In this document: positions 1-5,341 of the stretch, piece by piece | Layout: every line of letters starts with the position of its first letter | Numbering within the stretch: the stretch's first letter is position 1 | Source: JABDOU01 sp041567895 | GTDB lineage: Bacteria > Actinomycetota > Acidimicrobiia > Spongiisociales > SHLN01 | Direction: 5' to 3' | NCBI GenBank assembly: GCA_041567895.1 | Contig: JBFGAX010000116.1 | Location: 1-5,341 of the forward strand | Length of the DNA: 5,341 nt | Translations under genes and position numbers: made by a program | The notes under the pieces: model-generated | The model's input: the letters and a program-made list of their open reading frames with translations, nothing else | The model's database searches: none | What the model was told of the DNA's origin: nothing

Positions 1-582
1 CCCGCCTCCGACGTCATGCAGCGGTACTCCTGCCATCACCACGACGGAGAGCGAGGCGGTGATGGGGGTGGTGGGAGCGGTTGTCGACGCACTCGTCGGA
101 CGACCCCGTGGTATCAAGGCGATCGGCTCGCCGGCATTGAACACGCGAAACAAGAGACCTGTCAGGTCGTCGTCATGAGCGGTCCTACCACCGATGTCGA
201 CAAAGAGTTCAGGCCTGACGCCGATGGCGATTGGTTCCATGGATGGAAACTCATACGACCCTCGATTGATACGGGGCGGGACGGTGCGGGCCATGATTAC
301 CGCTCCGTACGGATGTGCGGCCATCACCGTCCGGATGCGGTTGCGGTCAGCCGCCTCGAGCTCCTCGTGAGCTTCCTCGAGCACACAATCAGCGGTGGCG
401 GCTGATGCCTGGGGAGTTCTGACCACCCGGTAGGTGTTGGGTGTGGCTCGAAGCCAGGCATCCGGGTTCTCATCGATGATGATGTCGACGTTCGTGCGCG
501 CCCAACCCGGTCGCGTCGGAGTCCGGAAACGGGCAACGAGGCGATCCGGCACCAGTGGACGGATTGCTCGCTTGAACGCCAT
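1..582 (-). CDS. Glycosyltransferase fusion: degenerate GT-A-like module followed by the start of a GT4 domain (partial, 3' end off window)
   Basis: This is a continuous open frame of 194 codons from an ATG at 582 to the window edge, with no stop. Residues 1-30 are basic and proline-rich. Residues about 33-160 look like a weakened GT-A (family 2-like) fold: a hydrophobic first strand (VDIIID, 33-38), a helix-rich stretch (67-90), and a C-terminal pattern FVDIGG followed by DDDL, an Arg and IALIP (127-158). That order matches the GG...ED-D-L...R...I-P end of GT2 enzymes. The usual donor-site DxD and the N-terminal DG motif are not visible, so the module is probably non-catalytic (inference). 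A Ser/Thr/Pro-rich linker (161-177) leads into LSVVVMAG and PLHDVGGG (178-194), typical of the N-terminal strand and glycine loop of GT4 enzymes, so an active GT4 domain probably lies beyond the edge. The start follows the upstream stop by 11 bases, with no clear Shine-Dalgarno, suggesting translational coupling. The reading frame is well supported; the domain names are less certain. Confidence 0.8.
   Translation of the reverse strand, partial: MAFKRAIRPLVPDRLVARFRTPTRPGWARTNVDIIIDENPDAWLRATPNTYRVVRTPQASAATADCVLEEAHEELEAADRNRIRTVMAAHPYGAVIMARTVPPRINRGSYEFPSMEPIAIGVRPELFVDIGGRTAHDDDLTGLLFRVFNAGEPIALIPRGRPTSASTTAPTTPITASLSVVVMAGVPLHDVGGG
103..486 (-). other. N-terminal GT-A-like module of the left-edge protein, apparently inactive
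   Basis: Residues about 33-160 of the left-edge protein keep the order of a GT2-like fold: a first hydrophobic strand, a helix DCVLEEAHEELEA (65-77) where active enzymes have the region after DxD, a strand GAVIMA, then IGG, DDDL, Arg146 and IALIP. The NDG and DxD motifs are not seen. The C-terminal order parallels VGG...NEDWDF...R...EVP in the GT2 domain of the preceding gene. I assign it by pattern only. Confidence 0.45.
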
Positions 583-593
583 GAAGGCGTGAG

Positions 594-1103
594 CTAAGAA
601 CGAACCCATTCGGGAATTCTCCCTTCGGTCTCCGGTGTCACCTGGATCACGTCGACGTCGAAGTTGTCCGCAGCGATGACGTACCTGTGATCGACGAACC
701 GGGCACGCCAGTCAGGCGTCTCCCGCAACCGGAGTGTGCCGGGAACGATCGTGGTGTGGGTATGCCGGGTCGAAGGGTCCTGTAGTGACCATTTGCGCCA
801 TAGAACCGGTTCCGAATCGGATGGTCCAGCAGCGTAGGCGTCGTCGTCGGCCTCGAGATGTCGAGCCAGGAGGTCGAGATCCCCTGCGCCGGCATCGACG
901 ACGTGGTCCCACATGATGACGAACTTGCCTCTCGCGGTTGCCACCGCCGCCGCGAGGTTCGAGACTGGTTCCCGCAGGGGCCAGCGATCAGCGGGAACGG
1001 GGGGCGTTTCGTCCGCAATCGGTATCACCTCAGCATCTGTGATGTCCTGCATGATGAGAAGATCAACGTCGCTATCAGAACCCACCAGCACCGACACCAT
1101 CGG
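594..1103 (-). other. C-terminal GT-A-like module of the 871-aa protein, apparently inactive
   Basis: Residues about 703-871 of the fusion protein start with PMVSVLVGSDSDVD, like the first strand of a GT2 enzyme. They also contain ARGKFVIMWDHVVDAG, which lines up with the live GT2 domain of the same protein (AQGEYVVPLDADDVLEPG). The DADD of the live copy is DHVV here (Asp768, His769), so the second metal-binding Asp is gone. No ED catalytic base is visible; the end reads DWRARFVDHRY and then DVDVIQVTPE. I infer a decayed duplicate of the GT2 domain, perhaps kept for structure, acceptor binding or partner contacts. An unrelated alpha/beta domain is the main alternative. Confidence 0.5.
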
Positions 1104-3209
1104 GTAGTGCTCAGATTTCAATTCTGTGATCCTCTCGTAGAGAGCGGGATGGGCGTTTGCCACTTCGCGCCGGGCAGTCTCAAACCGTGCCTCTGTTTCG
1201 ACACTCATGGTGATGCCGTGGCGTCGGTACCGAAACAGTGGTTCCGGGACTTCGACCATCTCGACGTCATGTTCGATCATTCGCAGCCAGAAATCCCAGT
1301 CTTCATTCCCGAGTGTCATGTGTTCGTCGTATCCGCCGACGGCCTTCCACACATCGGTTCGGATAACGGCGCATCCAACGAGCGAGTTCGAGAGAAGCAT
1401 CTGATAGCGGTTGAACGGTCGGGGGATCCAGATCTGGTTGAGGTCGCCGAAGAGTCGAGTCCAGCAATGAGCAACGCCCTTGTTCTCATCGCGGTCGAGT
1501 GCCCCAACCAACGCTTCGAGGAACCCTGGCTCCAGCACGTCGTCTGCGTCGAGCGGTACGACGTATTCGCCCTGTGCCTGACTCATGCCTGCATTGCGGG
1601 CAGCAGGGAGGCCAGCGTTCTTCTGATGGTGAATGCGGGTCCTCGGGAGGTCGATGTCGTCGAGAAGCTCGAGCGTCAGCAGGTCGTCAGAGCCGTCGTT
1701 GACGACGATGATTTCCCAATCACGGAACGTTTGTGCCAGAACGCTGTAGAGAGCATCTTCGAGGAACTCGCCCTGGTTGTAGCAGGCAACCACAATCGAG
1801 ACCCGAATCGAGTCCGGTCGGTGTCGCTTTGCGGCCTTCACCAGTGCCCGGCGACGCTCCATCTCCGGTTGACGCTCGCGAAAATCATCGTGCCACGCTG
1901 CGAGGCTTCGATACGGGTGTCCTTCAGGAATCGTGTCGCTGACCCATCTGGCAACCGGGAATGGCAGACGGTTCAACCAGCGAGCAACCCTGGTATGCAG
2001 CTCGGGCGGATCCTCGGGAGGAGGAGGAGCAATCGCCTCCTCGAGTCTGGCAAGTGCCGCCGTTGCCAACCCCGCCTGGACTCTGCCGTGTCGGATGTCG
2101 GGAAGCCCGTCTCGATACACGGCCGTCGGATCGGGATACGTCGGGCCCGGAGCGAGCATCAATCGATCCAGAGTCGGACCACCCTCGACGACGGTTTGGA
2201 GTGCTCGGCGAAGTCCGGGGATGGTGCCGTCGTAGACGAGAGCTCCCGTCTGGAGTGAGAAGAAATCGGAGAAGCCTGCATGATGCGGAACGACCACGGG
2301 AAGGCCGAGTTGTCTTGCCTCGTGCGCTGCCAGACAGAATGTCTCGAATCTGCTCGGAGTTACCACCGCCCACGCTGTTCTGAGAGCGTGTGCCAGTTCG
2401 TCACGATTCAGTGCGCCCACGAATTCGAACTGGTGTCTGAGGTCGAAGGGGATGCGATCCAGGAGCGAGGCAGACATCGGCCGGTGCTCAATCGAATGCC
2501 ATCCGTCGCTGCCCACAAGGCGGAATCGGGCTCGTTCCTCGTCCCTCGCGATCTCCACCGCGGCCTCCACGAACTCCGGACCGCCTTTCGCCTCTGCCAC
2601 CGTGCCGAGGTAAACAACTTCAGGGTGACCGGATCGATGCAGTTTCACGTCGCCGTTGAGAGGGGTCACGGGAGGTGGGCTGACCAGCACCCTGTCACTA
2701 GCCAGCTCGTATTCGTTTGCAAGGACATCGGCAATGGCCTCACCGGCGCAGATCACCGCGTCGGCCATGAGAAAGGCTTGCCGTTCCATGACCGACACGT
2801 GTTTCTGAGAGGCGTCAGGTTGGGCGACGTGACGGCTGATCATGTCGGTCGGTCCGTGAGCGCGAACAACGATCCGGGTTGTTTCGAGGCCCAGGGACCG
2901 CCTCCGCATCAGAGACCAGTATCCCAGCCCATGGAAGTCCTGGAACTCAAAAAGGTCCACCCCGCGTGCCAATCTGGCCACAGCCGCCGATGCGGCTTTT
3001 GATGCTCCGAGGAATCGGGAAATATCGTCGGGTTCGGGAGCAACCAGCTCCACCCATTCCTCGTCGACGTCCTCAACGGCGTCCGTGACGAGAACCACCC
3101 GGGCACGGTGGCCGTCCGAACGCAGCAACTTGACCAGTGCTGCGACCGCAACCCCGGCCCCACCGCCTGTGTATGGCGCCAGTTCGGAGCTGACGAAACA
3201 AACGTTCAA
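594..3209 (-). CDS. Bifunctional glycosyltransferase: GT4 + GT2 + C-terminal degenerate GT-A-like module (871 aa)
   Basis: This is a cytoplasmic multi-domain glycosyltransferase, probably adding successive sugars to a surface glycan. GT4 domain (about 1-390): glycogen-synthase-like N-terminus SSELAPYTGGGAG (7-19), HGPTDM (118-123), a K-G pair in EAKGG (206-210), and the E-x7-E signature in RFETFCLAAHEA (Glu289, Glu297), which in this family contacts the nucleotide-sugar donor. A proline-rich hinge (PPPPEDPP, 395-402) and a basic, helical linker (430-465) follow. GT2 domain (about 467-690): VSIVVACYNQGEF (470-482), NDGSDD (504-509), DADD (554-557, metal/donor binding), NEDWDFW with the catalytic-base ED (636-637), and YRRHGITMS (661-669). 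Residues about 703-871 form a third GT-A-like module lacking these residues. The TTG start at 3209 is chosen because MNVCFVSSELAP is the canonical GT4 beginning; reading 94 codons further upstream only translates the neighbouring GT2 gene in another frame. It overlaps that gene by 4 bases. Acceptor and sugars are unknown. Confidence 0.9.
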   Translation of the reverse strand: MNVCFVSSELAPYTGGGAGVAVAALVKLLRSDGHRARVVLVTDAVEDVDEEWVELVAPEPDDISRFLGASKAASAAVARLARGVDLFEFQDFHGLGYWSLMRRRSLGLETTRIVVRAHGPTDMISRHVAQPDASQKHVSVMERQAFLMADAVICAGEAIADVLANEYELASDRVLVSPPPVTPLNGDVKLHRSGHPEVVYLGTVAEAKGGPEFVEAAVEIARDEERARFRLVGSDGWHSIEHRPMSASLLDRIPFDLRHQFEFVGALNRDELAHALRTAWAVVTPSRFETFCLAAHEARQLGLPVVVPHHAGFSDFFSLQTGALVYDGTIPGLRRALQTVVEGGPTLDRLMLAPGPTYPDPTAVYRDGLPDIRHGRVQAGLATAALARLEEAIAPPPPEDPPELHTRVARWLNRLPFPVARWVSDTIPEGHPYRSLAAWHDDFRERQPEMERRRALVKAAKRHRPDSIRVSIVVACYNQGEFLEDALYSVLAQTFRDWEIIVVNDGSDDLLTLELLDDIDLPRTRIHHQKNAGLPAARNAGMSQAQGEYVVPLDADDVLEPGFLEALVGALDRDENKGVAHCWTRLFGDLNQIWIPRPFNRYQMLLSNSLVGCAVIRTDVWKAVGGYDEHMTLGNEDWDFWLRMIEHDVEMVEVPEPLFRYRRHGITMSVETEARFETARREVANAHPALYERITELKSEHYPMVSVLVGSDSDVDLLIMQDITDAEVIPIADETPPVPADRWPLREPVSNLAAAVATARGKFVIMWDHVVDAGAGDLDLLARHLEADDDAYAAGPSDSEPVLWRKWSLQDPSTRHTHTTIVPGTLRLRETPDWRARFVDHRYVIAADNFDVDVIQVTPETEGRIPEWVRS
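3206..3209 (-). other. TTGA stop-start overlap coupling the GT2 and GT4-GT2 genes
   Basis: On the minus strand the bases TTGA hold the TTG start of the fusion gene and the TGA stop of the upstream GT2 gene. A weak Shine-Dalgarno-like GGA lies at 3218-3216, 6 bases before the TTG. The overlap is a classic arrangement for translational coupling by a terminating ribosome, and it decides the start: the canonical GT4 sequence begins exactly here. I saw no ATG that gives a better-placed start. Confidence 0.7.
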
Positions 3210-4123
3210 CGCGATTCCAGTCTGGCGCTCAACCAGCCGAGGGATTGTGAGAGGTGCTGAAGAAAATGGGCGAGGGGGACGACCAGATATTTGGATCGGT
3301 CGGTGGACCAGGCAATTTTCTTGCGACTTCTGGAAAACGCGAAGCCCCACAGGGCCACTGCGGCCCCGAGCCCCACGCGCCAGTCCCAGAGAAGCGCCAA
3401 CTCGGTGAGTGCCAGCGACCCTCCGTACGTGATCAGAATTCGTTTGTACGACTCGCCGCGTAGACCTGCCGTACCGTCTGCACGGCCCCATCGGAACGCG
3501 GTTTTGGCCATAGCCCAGAGTCCTTCTGGCGGCTGCCAGCGCACCATGGCTCGCGGCCTGAAGACCGGCACATATCCGGCTCCACGGGCACGTTCACCAA
3601 ACAGCGTGTCTTCGGCCGCTTCCATGCCTTCCGGATAGCGCCCGACCTCTTCCCACATGGTCTTGCGGAACGCCTGGCTCGCCCCTGGCGGCAGGAATGT
3701 CTCAGGGTTTACCTCATCGAGCACGGACATCAATACCAGGCCTGCTGCGTTTGAGCGAGCGGTGCGGCCATCCGGTCTGTAGAACCCTCCCACCCAGTCG
3801 GCTCCGTTCGCAAAGGGCTCCGTGATCTCGGCGAACCACTGGGGCTCTGCAACGCATCCTGCGTCGATGCAGGCGACAATCTCGTGCGATGCCGCTTCGA
3901 TCGCCGCATTCCGGTTCTCAGCCCGTCCCCCTGGCCCATTGATCACGCGCACAGTTTCGTGCTGCTCAGCCAGATTCCAGAGTATGCGCAACGTCCCGTC
4001 GGTGGACCCACCGTCTGCAATGACGATTTCGGGGGGTGGCGTGGTCTGGTTCAGGAGCGAATCAACCAGGGATTCGATAGTCGTTGCCTCGTTGAGGCAG
4101 GGAGTTATCACTGAGACCGTCAC
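3206..4123 (-). CDS. Membrane-associated family 2 glycosyltransferase (305 aa)
   Basis: This protein probably transfers a sugar from a nucleotide donor to a lipid-linked or growing glycan acceptor at the inner face of the membrane. The GT-A domain covers about residues 1-225: VSVITPCLNEATTI (3-16), ADGGSTDGT (36-44), the N-rich RAENRNAAIEAA (67-78), IDAG (86-89, where Asp87-Ala-Gly takes the place of DxD, as in many GT2 enzymes), LPPGASQAFR (144-153), AAEDTLFGERAR with the catalytic-base ED (171-172), and FRWGRADG (210-217), resembling the acceptor-side RW motif. The C-terminus has one or two hydrophobic segments (about 229-245 and 249-264), a basic SRSRKK stretch (264-269), and an amphipathic tail, consistent with membrane anchoring. 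The layout resembles ExoA-type exopolysaccharide transferases, but I cannot assign a specific substrate. The start is a GTG, 7 bases after the upstream stop; no clear Shine-Dalgarno is visible, so coupling is likely. Confidence 0.9.
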   Translation of the reverse strand: MTVSVITPCLNEATTIESLVDSLLNQTTPPPEIVIADGGSTDGTLRILWNLAEQHETVRVINGPGGRAENRNAAIEAASHEIVACIDAGCVAEPQWFAEITEPFANGADWVGGFYRPDGRTARSNAAGLVLMSVLDEVNPETFLPPGASQAFRKTMWEEVGRYPEGMEAAEDTLFGERARGAGYVPVFRPRAMVRWQPPEGLWAMAKTAFRWGRADGTAGLRGESYKRILITYGGSLALTELALLWDWRVGLGAAVALWGFAFSRSRKKIAWSTDRSKYLVVPLAHFLQHLSQSLGWLSARLESR

Positions 4124-4130
4124 GGCGCAA

Positions 4131-5341
4131 TTATGGCCGGTCAGGTGTCAGCAGCAGTGGCAGGCTCAGAAGCGCCATGATCACGAGAGGCAGAGCAAAC
4201 CGAAATTCCTGGTTGAGGGAAGTGATGGACACATTGATGAAGTGGATACCGAAAAGTGCTCCGGGCAAGAGCCAGGATCGTGGGCGTCTCGCGGCGATGA
4301 AGACCCAGACCGCCAACCCGGCATAGAGGATCAAGGCGGGTCGCCATGTGAGCCACAGACGATCGGCGGGTTCGACTGCTTGGAAGACGGCGAAGGTGAG
4401 GTCGTAGGCAGAATCCACGATCGGATCCCGGGAGATTCCCAGATCGTTTTCAGGTACTGCGAAGGGGGGTCGATGGAGATAGGCGTCATCGGGTTGAACC
4501 GGGACAAACAGATATGAGGCCGCGCACAATCGGTGGGAAGCGACGGTCGGCAAGGCCTGGCCCCACGCCTCGAGGCCGCGGGCCAGGAATTGATTGCCAT
4601 CGAGGCGTATCACATCCTTGCCAAAAGCTGGATCGAAGAGGATCGGATTGGAATCGTCACAATCGTAGAGATCCTCCCAGGTCTGGCGTGGAGCGATGCT
4701 CGACAGATACGCGACGTCTTCCGGTTCATAGATGTCAGTTTTGAGGAATGCGGCTGCGACGTCCCCAATCATGACTTCCGACGAAGTGGGACGGCTTCGA
4801 TCAACGTCGTACATCGCATAGAGAGGTCCCACCACGAGGAAGATCGTGATCGCCGTCGAGCTGAGCATGCGGACCCAGGGCACAGCCCGCCGAATAATCA
4901 CTGCCATAACGAGAAGTAGACCAAGCACCGTCAACAAGCCGTTGTGTCTGAACAACCACACGGCGGCCAACAGGAGGCCGAATCGGACCGTATGGGTTCT
5001 GAGGTGAAGCGGGCCCCTGGCAGCCACCCCCATGAGCTCCAGAAACAACCAGACCAGAGCCAGTGTGAAAGGGATGTCTTTCCATACCGTCAACGTCGTC
5101 TGAGCGACGGAGGGAAGCCACGGAACGAGCGCCGGTACAACAATCGCAGCCCAGCGCGGGACGCCGAGTTCGAAGAGTCGACCGGCAGCCAGGGACATGA
5201 GTGCCACGAGACCTGCCCCCTGCAGGAATGTCACCACCCCGGGGGCAGCCGTCCCCAGCCCGATCCAACGCAACAAGATCGTGTGGACTGCAGGATGGAA
5301 ATCAAAGATTCGACCGGATTGGGCCTGGTCGAGCTGATCGA
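4131..5341 (-). CDS. Polytopic membrane protein, GT-C/DUF6020-like (partial, 5' end off window)
   Basis: The frame is open to the window edge (first full codon at 5339), giving 402 visible residues; the start and probably the first membrane segments are missing. Visible residues 1-21 (DQLDQAQSG, then DFHPAVHT) are conserved-looking sequence, so the in-frame TTG at 5276 is not the true start. Eight or nine hydrophobic segments appear, at about 31-52, 62-82, 88-106, 120-149 (one or two), 158-176, 333-349, 355-372 and 379-398. A long soluble loop (about 178-330) lies between them, probably outside the cytoplasm, with two cysteines (227, 272) that could pair. Motifs resemble DUF6020-type and other GT-C proteins: the HP after the first acidic stretch, VWKDIPF (Lys87-Asp88), FRHNG (130-134) and EFRF before the last helix (378-381). 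GT-C enzymes use polyprenyl-phosphate sugars on the outer face, which suits its place ahead of soluble glycosyltransferase genes. Family assignment is from memory of motifs; a transporter-like role is possible. Confidence 0.75.
   Translation of the reverse strand, partial: DQLDQAQSGRIFDFHPAVHTILLRWIGLGTAAPGVVTFLQGAGLVALMSLAAGRLFELGVPRWAAIVVPALVPWLPSVAQTTLTVWKDIPFTLALVWLFLELMGVAARGPLHLRTHTVRFGLLLAAVWLFRHNGLLTVLGLLLVMAVIIRRAVPWVRMLSSTAITIFLVVGPLYAMYDVDRSRPTSSEVMIGDVAAAFLKTDIYEPEDVAYLSSIAPRQTWEDLYDCDDSNPILFDPAFGKDVIRLDGNQFLARGLEAWGQALPTVASHRLCAASYLFVPVQPDDAYLHRPPFAVPENDLGISRDPIVDSAYDLTFAVFQAVEPADRLWLTWRPALILYAGLAVWVFIAARRPRSWLLPGALFGIHFINVSITSLNQEFRFALPLVIMALLSLPLLLTPDRP

Larger units (their letters stand above)
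1..5341 (-). other. Single glycan-biosynthesis operon segment
   Basis: All four genes lie on the minus strand, with junctions of +7 bases (4124-4130), a 4-base overlap (3206-3209) and +11 bases (583-593). No space exists for an independent promoter or terminator between them. Both ends of the window cut through genes, so the operon continues on both sides. The content (membrane GT-C-like protein, GT2, GT4-GT2, GT-A-GT4) points to a polysaccharide or glycoconjugate locus. Confidence 0.8.

Noticed and set aside
16..405. 129-codon plus-strand open frame near the left edge
   Set aside because: It is the antisense shadow of the minus-strand partial gene at 1-582. Its product begins with low-complexity His/Gly/Arg sequence, while the minus frame shows strand and helix patterns of a GT-A module.
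324..536. 70-codon minus-strand open frame
   Set aside because: It is an out-of-frame reading inside the real gene at 1-582; its Arg/Ser/Pro/Thr-rich translation is typical of a wrong frame in GC-rich DNA.
583..593. Possible promoter or terminator between the last two genes
   Set aside because: Only 11 bases separate stop and start, with no room for a hairpin plus T-run or for promoter elements.
2017..2029. Short GGA triplet tract
   Set aside because: Four GGA units correspond to the proline run in the hinge between the GT4 and GT2 domains. This is ordinary linker composition and too short to call a repeat element or a phase-variable tract.
858..2258. 466-codon plus-strand open frame
   Set aside because: It lies exactly in register antisense to the GT4-GT2 gene. 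Plus-strand stops would need TTA, CTA or TCA codons on the coding strand, which are rare at this GC content, so a long shadow frame is expected. Its translation shows no recognisable domain.
2280..3002. 240-codon plus-strand open frame
   Set aside because: It has the same in-register antisense position against the GT4 domain, which has clear conserved motifs on the minus strand. The plus-strand product has no family features.
3822..4517. 231-codon plus-strand open frame across a gene junction
   Set aside because: It runs antisense through the end of the membrane protein gene and the start of the GT2 gene, both well supported on the minus strand. No domain is visible in it.

Overview
The window is GC-rich (about 60% by eye). 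It is filled end to end by one tightly packed set of minus-strand genes for building a cell-surface or exported glycan. GTG and TTG starts, GC-rich codon use and the style of the proteins suggest a high-GC actinobacterium-like organism, possibly of the Acidimicrobiia kind or an uncultured relative. That placement is inference and is weak, because no marker gene is present.

Layout in transcription order (right to left): (1) a polytopic membrane protein resembling GT-C/DUF6020-type enzymes, whose start lies beyond the right edge (4131-5341); (2) after 7 bases, a 305-residue membrane-anchored family 2 glycosyltransferase with a GTG start (3206-4123); (3) overlapping it by 4 bases, an 871-residue fusion protein with a TTG start, made of a GT4 domain, a GT2 domain and a third GT-A-like module that looks catalytically dead (594-3209); (4) after 11 bases, a gene running off the left edge, with another degenerate GT-A-like module followed by what looks like the start of a GT4 domain (1-582). 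There is no gene-free stretch longer than 11 bases. I see no terminator, promoter, RNA gene, mobile element, repeat array or CRISPR.

The genes make sense as one operon. The GT-C-like protein would transfer or export lipid-linked sugars at the membrane. The GT2 and GT4 domains would add sugars from nucleotide donors on the cytoplasmic face, in sequence, with fused domains keeping successive transfers on one polypeptide. Sugar identities and the final polymer cannot be read from the sequence.

Two points an automatic ORF call would miss: the left-edge gene is a complete open frame of 194 codons with no stop inside the window, and the right-edge gene extends in frame to the window end, so its first internal TTG (5276) is not the true start. 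The most interesting signal is that two consecutive proteins each carry an apparently inactive GT-A-like module attached to a live-looking glycosyltransferase domain. I did not find a clearly new kind of system.
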